A stretch of DNA of 64,000 nucleotides from JAGGAG01 sp031402225 (GTDB taxonomy: Bacteria; Gemmatimonadota; Gemmatimonadetes; Gemmatimonadales; GWC2-71-9): NCBI GenBank assembly GCA_031402225.1, contig JANNSD010000037.1, positions 49,119 through 113,118 on the forward strand, in the 5' to 3' direction. The notes under the pieces are model-generated. The model ran no database searches. It worked only from the letters and a program-made list of their open reading frames with translations, and was not told the origin of the DNA. Shown here piece by piece: positions 8,786 to 19,314 of this stretch. A program made the position numbers and the translations under genes. Numbering within the stretch: the first letter of the stretch is position 1; each line of letters starts with the position of its first letter.

Positions 8786-8807
8786 CGTGGTGCATCTTCG
8801 GGCTCGG

Positions 8808-8827
8808 CCGAACCGCTGCAGGTTCGG
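8808..8827 (+). other. Intercistronic hairpin
   Basis: CCGAACC, six-base loop, GGTTCGG, between the TonB receptor and the next gene. No T tract follows, so it may be a partial terminator, processing site or 3' stabiliser. Confidence 0.35.
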
Positions 8828-8864
8828 TCGGGTCTGGTTGCGCTTCTACTCTGAGAGGACAGCA

Positions 8865-11800
8865 ATGAAAGTCTTGTTGCGTTCGAGAAGCCTCGCGGCG
8901 GGAGGACTGCTGGCGCTGGCGCTGGCAGCAATGATTCCTGCGACAGCCGCGGCCAAGCCGGAACCGGGCGCGCGCCCGCGTGGCTTTCGCCTCTTCGCCC
9001 GGACACTGGGGGCGATCACGGTCAACCGGGTGTACCTTGGCCTCAGTTCGTCCAAGGGCAACATCGGCGTCGACTCGACGAACTCGTCGACCATCGGCGG
9101 CGGATTCTGGCCGCGCGGCTCCGGCAACCAGTTCGTGTTCAACTCGGGCCTGCAGATCGCGGGCAAAGTAGACAACCCGGGCGGGGCCTGGGATGGTGAC
9201 GTGACCGGCGCCTTCTTCTTCGACCCGAAGGGGACGACGGAGCACGGCGACGGTGTGGAGCCGATTTACAACTTCGCGAACCCGGCTGACGCCGGCGCCT
9301 GGCCCGATGCCGCGAGGGTGCCAGTCGAGATCAATGAGGCCGACAACTTCTACAACCCGATCCTCCGTGGCATCATCTCGGCGTCTCAGGGCGACGTCTG
9401 GTTCGTGACCTGGGACGGCAACCCGACCCTGATTGCCGGCCGGCCGCACCCACTCGGCGTCGCCGTGGAGTCCCGCGGGCTTGCCTGGAACTACCCGACG
9501 GGCAACGAGGACATCGTCTACTTCACGTTCTCGTTCTACAACGTGACCGCGGCCGACCCGGCGGCCTACTCCGCCGTGCGGCCCGCGATCCGGCCTGTCA
9601 TGCAGCAGCTAGGTGCGCAGTTCGTCAGCACGAACAGTGCAAGATTCCGGGTGGCCTTGCCGGCGGGCGGCTATGCCATTGACTCGCTGTTCTCGGCGTT
9701 CGCGGCCGACATGGACGTGTCCAACGCCGGCTCGAACTTCTGCTCGGTGAATATCCCGTTCGCGCTCGGATACTGCTACGAGCACACCTTTACATTCGAC
9801 CCAACCAGTGGCGAGTCGTACGACAACCCGACCATCTGGGGCGCGCCGTTCTTCGGTGGCCCGGGCTTCGTGGGCGTGAAGTACCTCCGGAGTCCAACCG
9901 GCGTGGGTGAGATCCAGCTCTTCTCCAACACGATCAACTCGGCCACGGGCTTCCGTGATCCGGCCAACGTGTTCCAGCTCTTTCGCTACCTCTCCGGCAA
10001 CCTGGATCCTTCGCAGGGCGACCAGGCCTGCAACGTCGCCGGCGGCTTTGCGGTGGGCATCTGCTTCATCAATCCAGCGTTTGCCGACGCCCGCTTCTAC
10101 CAGTCCTCCACGGCGCTCAACCTGCCGCCGGGCGGCTTCGGCAGCATCGTGGTGGCATACATCTTCGCCGCCCCGGTGGCCATTCCCGGATTCACGCCGT
10201 CGGCCACCACCGACGTTACGCCAGGCAACCCGGTGATCCTGACCAACTCCGGGCTCCTGAGCGTCGGTGCCAACCAGATCGATTCGCTCACCGGATTCAA
10301 CGGCTTCACCGACATCAACGGCGACGCGGAAGTTGAGCAGTCCGAGTTCCGCACCATTCCCGGCTCCCTGCTCAACAAGGCGCTCACGGCGCAGGTCATC
10401 TTCGACAATGGATTCCTGCTCCCGTTCGCGCCCACGTCGCCAAACTTCTACCTGATTCCCGGCAACAATCAGGTGTCCATTGTCTGGCAGCCAACCTCCT
10501 CCGAGGTGACCGGCGACCCGTTCTACGCGGTGGCCAGCAACCCGGGGACCCCGCTCGAACCGAACCTGCTGTACGACCCGAACTACCGGCAGTACGACGT
10601 CGAGGGCTACCGGCTCTATCGTGGCCGGGTGGACAACCAGGGGGCGCTCACGCTGGTGGCGCAGTTCGACTATGCCGGCACCGAAATGAACGACTTTTCC
10701 GGCCAGATCCAGCCGGTTTCCACCTGCGCACCCGAGCTGGGCGTCACCATCCTCTGCCCGGTGGCGTTCGACTACGTGCAGTTCACCGGTGTGCCGGCCA
10801 CGGTGTCGACGGCCTACCCGCTGGTGGGCCAGTTTGTCCAGGTCAAGCTTGGGTCGGCGTCGCGCGTGGTCGTCAACCCAGGCCAGGTTCCCGGGGCTGA
10901 CTGTATCGCCGCATCGTGTGCCCTGGTCATCGGCAACGCGGACACCGCACTCACGGGGTCGGGCGGACAGGGTGGCCCATACCCGCAGCTTAGCGACAAC
11001 GGCGTGCCGTTCGGCTACATCGACCTCGAGCCGAAGAACAACTTCCGCTACTTCTACGCGGTCACGGCGTTCGATGTGAACAGCTTCCAGTCGGGCCCGT
11101 CCAGCCTGGAGTCTCCGCGTATCGGCAAGCCGGTCACGCCCAGTGTCACCGGCTCCAACGTGGTGGCACCGCAGCTCACCTCCAGCCTGACCGGCACAGC
11201 TGGCACCGCACTCAATGTCGATGCACCCTTCGACATTGACGCGGCCACCGGCCGGTTCAGCGGCACGCCACCGGCCACCAATGGCATCTCCGGTGCCTTT
11301 GCGCCGCTCATTCCGGCGCTGTTGCCCGCGCTGAACCTCGCTGCCAAGATCGACTCGGTGAGCGCGTACTTCAGCGAGAATCCGCTGTGTGGCGGCGTCA
11401 CCAATTTCGGGGGCGGCGGCACCTGCTACATCTTTTACGTCACGTTCAAGAAGGATGGCGTCGAGACTCCGTTCGTCACGGTGACCCCGTGGCCAATCTG
11501 GAGTAACTTCGACGGCATCAACCAGTTTGAGGCGCAGCTCGGTGCCCAGCCGGTCAACATCGACCCGGCGGCGGCAGCCACCTATGGTATCCCGGGCACG
11601 CTGACCGGCAGTGCCGCCGTAGGTATCACGCAGCGGCAGTACATCCAGTTCTCCAGCTTTGAGGGACAGGCGGCGAGGCGAGGGCTGGTGGCTAACAATA
11701 CGGCCGCTCTGTGCGGAGCGAGCTTGACCAACTGCCAGACCTCGGTCTCGCCAGGAGGTTCCCGTTGGTTCCAGGGCGCCAATGAAACGCTGGACCACCC

Positions 11801-12854
11801 GGCAGTCAGCATCAAGGTCGGCGGGGGACTGACTGGCGTCGATACCGTCTGGGCGCCGATTCACCATGTGCAGCGCGACCCAACGGCGCCAACCACGCCT
11901 GGTTCAGCGAGCAACAACGGCATTAACCAGTTCTGGGGCTACGGCTTTGCCGGCCTCGGCCGCCAAGCGGACGTGGTTCTCACATGGGGCGGCGGCGGCA
12001 CCGCCTCGCTTCAGGACGTGACCCACGACGTACCGGTGGAGTTCAATACCCAGGCAGCCGCCTCCTGGGGCTTCGTCACCGATGCGGATGGCAGCGGCTA
12101 CGTGGACTGGTCGGATTTCAACTATGCGCCCAATGTCGCGGAATGGTGGATCGCTCCGAACGGGGTTGATGCCGCAGACTTCTTTGGACCGGCCACCCTG
12201 GCGGATACCGTCCGCTACGTGAACACCGCCACCCCGGGTCCGGTCAGCACTCAGTTTGCCCCAGCCTCGGCAACCGGTGTGGGCATCGGCCTGTACATCA
12301 ATGGTGAACGCTACATCTTCCAGCTCACCGGGGGTGCACTACCGGCGCCTGGTACCAAGTGGACGCTCCGCACCTACAGCGGCATCGTACGCGCCGCGGC
12401 CGGAAGCGCAGCCGCCGGGACGCTGGCGGCAGGCACTACGCCCACCGGATATTCGTTCGCACCGGTCGTTCGCTCGCCGGGTATCGCCGGGCTCACGGTG
12501 CAGTTCACCGTTGCGCAGCCAACCGGCACGGTGGCCTCCACCAACCTGGACCTCCGGCAAGTGCACACGGTGCCCGACCCGTACTACGTGACGAATGGCT
12601 TCGAGGCCACCACGGAATCGAAGGTGCTCCAGTTCGTGAACCTGCCAACCCAGGCTATCATCCGCATCTACACATCGAGCGGAATCCTGGTGAACCTGAT
12701 CGAGCATAACTCGACCGATTTCAGCGGGTCGGAAGCCTGGAACCTCCGCAACCGGAACAACCAGGTGGTCGCATCGGGTGTGTACTTCTATATGATTGAA
12801 GCTGGCGACGCCCGACGGGTTGGTCGCTTCACGGTGGTGAACTTCGCCCAGTAG
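8865..12854 (+). CDS. Large secreted protein with T9SS-like C-terminal sorting/FlgD-Ig-type domain
   Basis: 1329 aa. The ATG at 8865 has GAGAGGA 5 bases upstream and opens a clear signal peptide (LRSRSLAAGG, hydrophobic core, PATAAA). The body is beta-rich, low in Lys, with many aromatic and Asn/Gly residues as in surface proteins. Two calcium-loop-like segments are visible: DINGDAEVEQSEF near residue 480 and DADGSGYVDWSDF near 1070. The last 95 residues (VPDPYYVTNGFE, IRIYTSSGILVNLI, ASGVYFYMIEAG, GRFTVV) closely resemble the Por-type sorting/FlgD-Ig domains that end T9SS cargo. With PorV-like and SprA-like genes nearby, I infer it is exported by a type IX-like route. No catalytic motif is seen; a structural or surface-coat role is plausible. 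Confidence 0.8.
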   Translation: MKVLLRSRSLAAGGLLALALAAMIPATAAAKPEPGARPRGFRLFARTLGAITVNRVYLGLSSSKGNIGVDSTNSSTIGGGFWPRGSGNQFVFNSGLQIAGKVDNPGGAWDGDVTGAFFFDPKGTTEHGDGVEPIYNFANPADAGAWPDAARVPVEINEADNFYNPILRGIISASQGDVWFVTWDGNPTLIAGRPHPLGVAVESRGLAWNYPTGNEDIVYFTFSFYNVTAADPAAYSAVRPAIRPVMQQLGAQFVSTNSARFRVALPAGGYAIDSLFSAFAADMDVSNAGSNFCSVNIPFALGYCYEHTFTFDPTSGESYDNPTIWGAPFFGGPGFVGVKYLRSPTGVGEIQLFSNTINSATGFRDPANVFQLFRYLSGNLDPSQGDQACNVAGGFAVGICFINPAFADARFYQSSTALNLPPGGFGSIVVAYIFAAPVAIPGFTPSATTDVTPGNPVILTNSGLLSVGANQIDSLTGFNGFTDINGDAEVEQSEFRTIPGSLLNKALTAQVIFDNGFLLPFAPTSPNFYLIPGNNQVSIVWQPTSSEVTGDPFYAVASNPGTPLEPNLLYDPNYRQYDVEGYRLYRGRVDNQGALTLVAQFDYAGTEMNDFSGQIQPVSTCAPELGVTILCPVAFDYVQFTGVPATVSTAYPLVGQFVQVKLGSASRVVVNPGQVPGADCIAASCALVIGNADTALTGSGGQGGPYPQLSDNGVPFGYIDLEPKNNFRYFYAVTAFDVNSFQSGPSSLESPRIGKPVTPSVTGSNVVAPQLTSSLTGTAGTALNVDAPFDIDAATGRFSGTPPATNGISGAFAPLIPALLPALNLAAKIDSVSAYFSENPLCGGVTNFGGGGTCYIFYVTFKKDGVETPFVTVTPWPIWSNFDGINQFEAQLGAQPVNIDPAAAATYGIPGTLTGSAAVGITQRQYIQFSSFEGQAARRGLVANNTAALCGASLTNCQTSVSPGGSRWFQGANETLDHPAVSIKVGGGLTGVDTVWAPIHHVQRDPTAPTTPGSASNNGINQFWGYGFAGLGRQADVVLTWGGGGTASLQDVTHDVPVEFNTQAAASWGFVTDADGSGYVDWSDFNYAPNVAEWWIAPNGVDAADFFGPATLADTVRYVNTATPGPVSTQFAPASATGVGIGLYINGERYIFQLTGGALPAPGTKWTLRTYSGIVRAAAGSAAAGTLAAGTTPTGYSFAPVVRSPGIAGLTVQFTVAQPTGTVASTNLDLRQVHTVPDPYYVTNGFEATTESKVLQFVNLPTQAIIRIYTSSGILVNLIEHNSTDFSGSEAWNLRNRNNQVVASGVYFYMIEAGDARRVGRFTVVNFAQ

Positions 12855-12920
12855 TCCACTGGCCCGGTGAGCGGGGTCCCGAACGGGGCCCCGCCACCTA
12901 CCCTAGGAGATCGAAAGATC

Positions 12921-14042
12921 ATGCGTGATTCTCAAAGACTTCGCTGGGCACTGGCGGGGATGCTGTTCATCGGGAGCCCGACGTTGCTTGCAGCCCAGAA
13001 CACCACGGGCGACAACACGTCGTACGGCACCACGTCGGCGGAATTCCTGCTCCTTGGCGCTTCGGCGCGCGGCGCGGCACTCGGTACCTCGTTTTCCGCG
13101 ATCGTAAACGACGTCAGCGCACTGTACTACAATCCAGCTGGTATCGCCTTACAGCGAACCAGCGGGTTCTCCGCCAGCGCGTACGATTACGTCGCGAGCA
13201 CCAACTACGCCTGGGCCGGCCTCTCATTCCCGTTCAGCGGGCGGACCAGGGCCTTCGGCCTCCAGTTCGGCACCTTCGGTTTCGGTGACCAGCCGGTCTA
13301 CACCGTCGAACAACCCGACGGCACAGGCTCGGTGTACTCGGTCAGCCAAACTTTCGGCGGCCTCACCTACGCCCAGAACTTCTCCGACCGATTCAGCGCG
13401 GGCATCACGGCGAAGTTCATTTTCGACAATCTGGGTGGAGCCTCTGGCAGTGCGTTCGCGGTCGATTTCGGCACGAACTTCCACTCCCGCCTTGGCGGGC
13501 GCCCGATTCAGTTCTCCTTCACCCTGACCAACTTGGGCACGTCGATCGATTACGGCGGCGACGCGCTGATCGTCCTGGTGCCGCGTGACTCGGTGCCCGG
13601 GGTGCCCACGGTGCCCACGAACCCGCAGCAGGGTGAGCTCAGCACCAAGGCGTCCAACCTCCCGACCGTTTTCAAGGTGGCCCTGGGGTACGACCTGATT
13701 TCCAAGACCGATACACGCTGGACGCTGATTGCGGACTTCAACCAGCAGATCAGCAACAAGGCGGCGTTCGGTGTGGGCACGGAGGCGGCGTTCAAGCACC
13801 TCGGCGGGTCGGGCTTCGGCGCGGCGCTCCGGGCGAGCTACAGCTACCAGCCGGCCAACAACCTCACCCCGACGCAGCTCCCGAGCTCGGTGGCGGATGA
13901 GGAGAACCTGCAGGGGTTGGCGTTTGGCGGCGGTCTGTTCTTCGAGACGGCAGCCAAGTTCAGTCTTGGGCTCGACTATGCCTACCGGTACCTGGGCGTG
14001 CTCGGACCAACCAACTTCTTCACGTTCAGCGTCGGCTTCTGA
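12921..14042 (+). CDS. PorV/PorQ family outer-membrane protein
   Basis: 373 aa. The ATG at 12921 follows an AGGAGA site; the signal peptide ends LLAAQ, giving Gln26 at the mature end. The start of the barrel shows the family signature: SAEFLLLGASARGAALG, then NDVSALYYNPAGIALQ. The rest alternates beta strands to a C-terminal FFTFSVGF ending in Phe. PorV in Bacteroidetes is a FadL-like barrel that shuttles T9SS cargo from the translocon SprA to the attachment complex. Here it follows the predicted cargo gene by 66 bases and lies 5 kb from sprA. Length and signature fit; the T9SS role is by analogy. Confidence 0.88.
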   Translation: MRDSQRLRWALAGMLFIGSPTLLAAQNTTGDNTSYGTTSAEFLLLGASARGAALGTSFSAIVNDVSALYYNPAGIALQRTSGFSASAYDYVASTNYAWAGLSFPFSGRTRAFGLQFGTFGFGDQPVYTVEQPDGTGSVYSVSQTFGGLTYAQNFSDRFSAGITAKFIFDNLGGASGSAFAVDFGTNFHSRLGGRPIQFSFTLTNLGTSIDYGGDALIVLVPRDSVPGVPTVPTNPQQGELSTKASNLPTVFKVALGYDLISKTDTRWTLIADFNQQISNKAAFGVGTEAAFKHLGGSGFGAALRASYSYQPANNLTPTQLPSSVADEENLQGLAFGGGLFFETAAKFSLGLDYAYRYLGVLGPTNFFTFSVGF

Positions 14043-14060
14043 ACCGGGTTGGCTTACCGG

Positions 14061-14096
14061 CAGGCGGGCCCCTCACGGGGCCCGCCTGTGTCGTTT
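14061..14096 (+). terminator. Intrinsic terminator after the PorV-like gene
   Basis: A 12-bp GC-rich stem (14061-14072 with 14077-14088), loop TCAC, followed by TGTCGTTT. It lies 18 bases after the stop. Confidence 0.65.
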
Positions 14097-14194
14097 GGGG
14101 TCCGCCTGTCGTCTCCGGTGGCAGGTTGGCAGGGCGTGCCGGAGTCGGTCCGCGCCGCCCGCTCCCGAGTCACTGTCCCAACGGAGCAATCAAC

Positions 14195-15616
14195 GTGAAA
14201 TTCCGGAGCTGGCTCGCTCTGGCCCTGCTGACGGTGTGCCTTCAGGTCTCAGCGGCACTGGCCCAGGCTACCGACGGCCTCTCCCTCCGCGCCGTGCGAT
14301 CCTTCCGCCCCGAGAACGGCGGCCAGACGCGCGTTCGCGTCCTGATACAAATACCGCTGTCGGTGCTGGAACCGGGGCGCGCCGGCGTGTCGTACCAGAT
14401 GGGGGTGAAGGTCACCGACCAGGCGGGCATCACTTTGCATACTGATGCCTGGCGCACGCATATACCGCTGCTGACCGGCGTCCCGGGAGAGTACGGCCTC
14501 GAGATGATCGACTTCGCCGTTGCGCCGGGCAAGTACACCGTGTCAGTCGAGGTCACCGATTCCCTGTCGGGGCGGCAGCTTGCAAACGGGATTGCGGTGG
14601 AGGGATACGCCAGCCGGCCCGATGCGTCCGACCTGACCCTTGCCCGCAGCATGCGGCTTGCCGGGGCCAGCGACTCCGTGCCCGGTCCCGGCGAGATCAG
14701 GAAGGGCAACACCCTCCTCAGTCCTGCCGCTCTGCTGCGCCTCACGCCGCTGGAGCCCGAGGCGTACTACGTGCTCGAGGCGTACAATGACGGCGCGGAA
14801 GAGTCTGGCACGATGGCAGTCGAGGTGCTCGATGCGGCAGGCAAGGCGGTGTTCCAGACCCCCAACACCCCGGTGAAGGTTGCTGCCTCAGGAGGCATGC
14901 TGAAGGGACGCCTCAACCTGGAGGGCTTGCCCCAGGGCCAGTACCAGTTGAAGGTGCTGCTCCAGTTCGGCACCCGGGCGGTGGATCGCTCGGCACCGAT
15001 GACCATGGCAGGCCTCGATACCACCCTGCAGCGGGAAGTGGCTCGCATTGGCGTCGAGCGGGTCAGCGACGAGGGGTACTTCAAGTACATGTCGAGCGAA
15101 GGCCTCGACTCCGCCTTTGCGCCGCTGTACTACCTCGCGACGCCCTCCGAGCTCAAGGTGTGGAACAAGTCGCTCAGCGATGACGGGAAGAAGCGCTACC
15201 TGACGGAGTTCTGGCAGGCCCGCGACCCCAGCAAGGGCACGGCCACGAACGAGGCCCGCGACCAGTTCTATGCCGCGATCGCGTTCGCCAACAGGGAGTT
15301 CAAGGAACGCAGTGTACCCGGCTGGAAAACCGACCGGGGCAGGATCTTCGCCAAGTACGGTGTGGCGCCCTCGGTGCTGCGGCGGGCGCAAATACAACGG
15401 GCGCCGCCGTACGAGGTATGGAACTACCCGGAGAAGGGTTTCTGGTACATCTTCGCCGACCGGACCGGCGTCGGGCAATGGCGCCTGCTGATTTCGGGCG
15501 ACCTGAAGGAGCCGAGGCAGGCTGACTGGCGCGACATCCTGACGGAAGATGGTGTGCGCGATGCGGGGCGCTTCCTGAACGTGGACTTCTATGGCGGGCA
15601 GTGGAAGTCCTACTGA
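14195..15616 (+). CDS. GWxTD domain-containing exported protein
   Basis: 473 aa from a GTG at 14195 with GGAG 8 bases upstream. The signal peptide ends AALAQ, with Gln24 as likely mature residue. The first half is beta-rich (Ig-like or similar repeats, e.g. VRVLIQIPLSVLE, YTVSVEVTDSL). The C-terminal 150 residues hold the GWxTD domain: YLTEFWQARDPS, REFKERSVPGWKTDRGRI (motif at about 376), YEVWNY and FADRTGVGQW. This domain is common in Gemmatimonadota and relatives but its function is not established. A terminator separates it from the PorV-like gene, and it meets cyoE head-on 12 bases downstream. Confidence 0.85.
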   Translation: MKFRSWLALALLTVCLQVSAALAQATDGLSLRAVRSFRPENGGQTRVRVLIQIPLSVLEPGRAGVSYQMGVKVTDQAGITLHTDAWRTHIPLLTGVPGEYGLEMIDFAVAPGKYTVSVEVTDSLSGRQLANGIAVEGYASRPDASDLTLARSMRLAGASDSVPGPGEIRKGNTLLSPAALLRLTPLEPEAYYVLEAYNDGAEESGTMAVEVLDAAGKAVFQTPNTPVKVAASGGMLKGRLNLEGLPQGQYQLKVLLQFGTRAVDRSAPMTMAGLDTTLQREVARIGVERVSDEGYFKYMSSEGLDSAFAPLYYLATPSELKVWNKSLSDDGKKRYLTEFWQARDPSKGTATNEARDQFYAAIAFANREFKERSVPGWKTDRGRIFAKYGVAPSVLRRAQIQRAPPYEVWNYPEKGFWYIFADRTGVGQWRLLISGDLKEPRQADWRDILTEDGVRDAGRFLNVDFYGGQWKSY

Positions 15617-15628
15617 GCCGGCGTCACC

Positions 15629-16555
<927 letters not shown>

Positions 16556-16600
16556 GACGGAAAGAACGGTCTCGGCCCGACCCCTGTCAACTGGCGACCA

Positions 16601-17668
16601 TCAGGTCCTGGCGCGCACCAGTAGCACCACGGCGGCGAGGCCGAACACCGCGTTGGGAAGCCACGCGGCCGCCTCCGGCTTGACCAGCCCGCCGGCGCCA
16701 AGCGCCTGGGACAGCTGCACCAGCAGCAGGAAGACGATGGTGGTGACCAGGCTGATCCCAATGCCGATGGCGGTGCCGGCGCGGTAGGAGGTCATGGCCA
16801 GCGGCGCCCCGAAGAATGCGATGATGATGCACGTGGCCGGCACCGCCAGCTTGAGCGCGCGCATGACCCGCACCTTGCCGGCGTCGGACCCCGAGTTTTC
16901 CACCGCCTCGATGTACCTCCCCAATTCCGCGTAGCGCATCTCTTCCGGCCGGCGCGGTTCCGCCAGCAGGTCCGACGGCAGTTCCTTCATGCTGGTGAGC
17001 CGCATGGACCGGAAGCGGAAGCTGGCCTGCTCGGCGCCATCCACGATGGCCCGGGTCGATCCTCCCCACAGGCGCCAGCCGGTACTGTCCCAGGTGGCGC
17101 TGTCCGCCGTGATCGCGAGCGACGGAAGGATGGCACTCTGCCGGGTCAGCACGACATCCGTGAGTCGATTGTTTGGTGCGTCGAGCGTGCGGACGGTATA
17201 GACCCACCCGCGCTCGGCGCGGTACACGAAGTTGTAGCGCTGCCCCCGCGAACCGGCGCGCTCGCCGTGGATCTGGACCTTGCGCTCGGTCATGGCCGGG
17301 GCGAGTTCCTCGAGCGCCAGGCACAGGCCGGCGGCGAATACGGCGCCGACATAGATCGGCAGCACGAATCGATGGAAGCTGATGCCACCGGCCTTGGCGG
17401 CGGTCAGTTCCGAGTGGCGTCCGAGGGTGCCCACGGTGAAGACGGTGGCAACGAGCACTGCCGCGGGGATGATCTCGAACATCTTCTCGGGGAGCAGGTA
17501 GGCGTAGCCCAGCGCAATGCCCTGGAAGGGAATCCCCCGGTCGAGGAGCTTCTTCAGGTTGTCGGTGAGGTCGATGAGGGTCGCGACAATGGGGAACCCC
17601 AGGATGGTGAGGAGGAAGAGCCGGAGCCAGCTCTGCAAGACATACCGGTCGAGCAGGGCCCACCGCAT
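16601..17668 (-). CDS. lptG: LptF/LptG family permease (second subunit)
   Basis: 355 aa, normal for LptG. Three N-terminal helices (LDRYVLQSWLRLFLLTILGF, LIDLTDNLKKLLDRGIP, MFEIIPAAVLVATVFTVG) are followed by the conserved cytoplasmic GRHSELTAAKAGGIS coupling region. A periplasmic jelly-roll domain and three C-terminal helices ending VFGLAAVVLLVRART complete it. With LptF and the ATPase LptB it extracts LPS from the inner membrane. The ATG shares one base with the LptF stop (TGATG), so the subunits are coupled. Which paralogue is F and which is G is inferred from order. Confidence 0.88.
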   Translation of the reverse strand: MRWALLDRYVLQSWLRLFLLTILGFPIVATLIDLTDNLKKLLDRGIPFQGIALGYAYLLPEKMFEIIPAAVLVATVFTVGTLGRHSELTAAKAGGISFHRFVLPIYVGAVFAAGLCLALEELAPAMTERKVQIHGERAGSRGQRYNFVYRAERGWVYTVRTLDAPNNRLTDVVLTRQSAILPSLAITADSATWDSTGWRLWGGSTRAIVDGAEQASFRFRSMRLTSMKELPSDLLAEPRRPEEMRYAELGRYIEAVENSGSDAGKVRVMRALKLAVPATCIIIAFFGAPLAMTSYRAGTAIGIGISLVTTIVFLLLVQLSQALGAGGLVKPEAAAWLPNAVFGLAAVVLLVRART

Positions 17669-19212
17669 CAGCGGACCACCGGGCCGGCCGGCGCGGTGTT
17701 GCGACGCCGGAAGGGACGCAGCAGGTCGGCGAGTTCACCCCCGCGGGAGGTGCCGCCGCCCCGGTGGACCAGGAGGAGCCCGATGAGGGCGAGCGCGCCG
17801 AGGATGATATTGGGCGACCACATCGCCAGGGCCGGCGAGGCGTAGCCCCGGTCCGCCAGGGTCTCGCCCGCGGTCAGGCCGACGTAGAACACGGAGTACA
17901 CGAACATTCCGCCCCCCAGCACCAGCCCCATGCCCCCCCGGGGGAACCGGAGGGCCATCGCCACGGCGATCAGCACGAACGGGATGGAGGCGAAGCTGAG
18001 CGACCACTTCTTGTGGATCTCGACCCGGTACCGGTTGGCACGGCGGGTAGCGTTCGTCTCCCGGTCGGCGATCGACGCGACCGTGCCATTGTCGCTGAGC
18101 CGTGGGGCGCCGGTCGGCGGGGGGGCGGGAGCGGGGGCCGGGGCGGGGCCAGGACCCGGCGGAGCGACGTCGGGCGCGGCGGCAACCGGAGGTTCCTGTG
18201 TTGTTCCAACCTGCTCCGCCGTCCCCCTCCTCACGGCTCCGGAAACTGCCGCAAACAGTCCGCAGTACGCGCCCCGATAGCTGGCTTGTGGAGATGGGGT
18301 GGCGGAAGGCGGGGCGGGTTCAGGGGGTCGCCCCAGCAGGATCTGGAGATCGGAGCGGGTAAGTTCCGCCCGTTGAGACCTCGCATCGCGGATGTCCCTG
18401 CGCGCGCTGTCCACCACGCCCATGAGCTCACAAGTCGTCATTTCCCGGTCGCTGCGGTCCAACTGATCCTCGCTTCGCTCCAGTTGGTCGAAGACGTCCT
18501 TGAAGACAATTTCCTGCGTGGTGAAGGCGGTATGCTCGAACGCCGGCCGGTCGGCCGTGGAGACCTGCTGGACGGACCCGTGGTAGAGCCGCAGCACGAG
18601 GTCGCGGCCGTCCGGGGTGTAGCCCATGAGGCCGCTGTCAGCATAGATGATGCGGCGCCGGTTGGCCTGGCCTACATCGTAGATGGAGACGCTCCGCAGC
18701 CGCCCGGAGCCGGGGTCGATCCGGCTCGCGCGGAGAAAGTACTGCGATGGTGGCACCCGGTTGATGACGTTCTCGACCAGGGAGAAGGTGGGCTTTTTCT
18801 TGGCAATATCGAAGTAGAGATTACGCAGCCGGGCATTGCTCTGCGGCAGGACTTGATCCACGAAGCCGAACGTTATCAGGCCCATCACGACCGCCCAGGC
18901 CAGCACGGGGCGCAACATGCCGATCGTGCTTACTCCCCCGGCACGCATCGCGGTGATTTCGCTGTCACTCGCCAGCTGGCTGAACGCGTACAGCGTCGCC
19001 GCCAGAACGGCGAGTGGCAGGGTCATGGCCATCAGGAACGGCACGCTCAAGAGGAACACCTCGCCGATGACCGACCAGGGCAACCCCTTGCCGACCAGGC
19101 CGGCGAACTTGCGCCCGACGAGGTTGAGAAGCATGACGCCGGTGAGCGCAAGCAAGCCGAAGAGGAAGGGCAGCGCCAACTGGCGAAGGAGGTACCTGGA
19201 GAGGACGCGCAC
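17668..19212 (-). CDS. lptF: LptF/LptG family permease with a long Pro/Ala-rich insertion
   Basis: 514 aa, clearly longer than the usual 360-400. N-terminal helices (SRYLLRQLALPFLFGLLALT, VFLLSVPFLMAMTLPLAVLA) and the DSEITAMRAGGVS coupling helix are standard; C-terminal helices (LSFASIPFVLIAVAMALRF, WSPNIILGALALIGLLLVH) too. Between the jelly-roll and the last helices, about residues 260-385, lies a charged helical part (ERSEDQLDRSDREMT) and then a low-complexity run rich in Pro, Ala and Gly (PGPGPAPAPAPAPPPTG). The insertion should be periplasmic. It starts a minus-strand unit lptF-lptG-cyoE, divergent from sprA. Confidence 0.88.
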   Translation of the reverse strand: MRVLSRYLLRQLALPFLFGLLALTGVMLLNLVGRKFAGLVGKGLPWSVIGEVFLLSVPFLMAMTLPLAVLAATLYAFSQLASDSEITAMRAGGVSTIGMLRPVLAWAVVMGLITFGFVDQVLPQSNARLRNLYFDIAKKKPTFSLVENVINRVPPSQYFLRASRIDPGSGRLRSVSIYDVGQANRRRIIYADSGLMGYTPDGRDLVLRLYHGSVQQVSTADRPAFEHTAFTTQEIVFKDVFDQLERSEDQLDRSDREMTTCELMGVVDSARRDIRDARSQRAELTRSDLQILLGRPPEPAPPSATPSPQASYRGAYCGLFAAVSGAVRRGTAEQVGTTQEPPVAAAPDVAPPGPGPAPAPAPAPPPTGAPRLSDNGTVASIADRETNATRRANRYRVEIHKKWSLSFASIPFVLIAVAMALRFPRGGMGLVLGGGMFVYSVFYVGLTAGETLADRGYASPALAMWSPNIILGALALIGLLLVHRGGGTSRGGELADLLRPFRRRNTAPAGPVVR

Positions 19213-19241
19213 GGGGGTGTCTGGCAGGGCTCCGGCGTTGG

Positions 19242-19270
19242 TTGATGAGCCTGCGACCTGGAGTTATCTT
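19242..19270 (+). promoter_or_regulatory. Predicted sprA promoter
   Basis: TTGATG (19242-19247), 17-base spacer, TATCTT (19265-19270), in the lptF-sprA divergent gap. The start point would be near 19277, about 38 bases before the GTG of sprA. A 9-codon frame (ATG 19289, TGA 19316-19318) ends overlapping that GTG. Confidence 0.5.
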
Positions 19271-19314
19271 GTGGAATCCAAGCCACTTATGACGATCGCG
19301 GCGGCTTCCAGAGC

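Noticed and set aside
9609..11867. A 752-codon minus-strand frame opposite the large secreted protein
   Set aside because: It lacks any recognisable domain and is rich in Arg, His and Val. The plus-strand frame has a ribosome-binding site, signal peptide and C-terminal domain.
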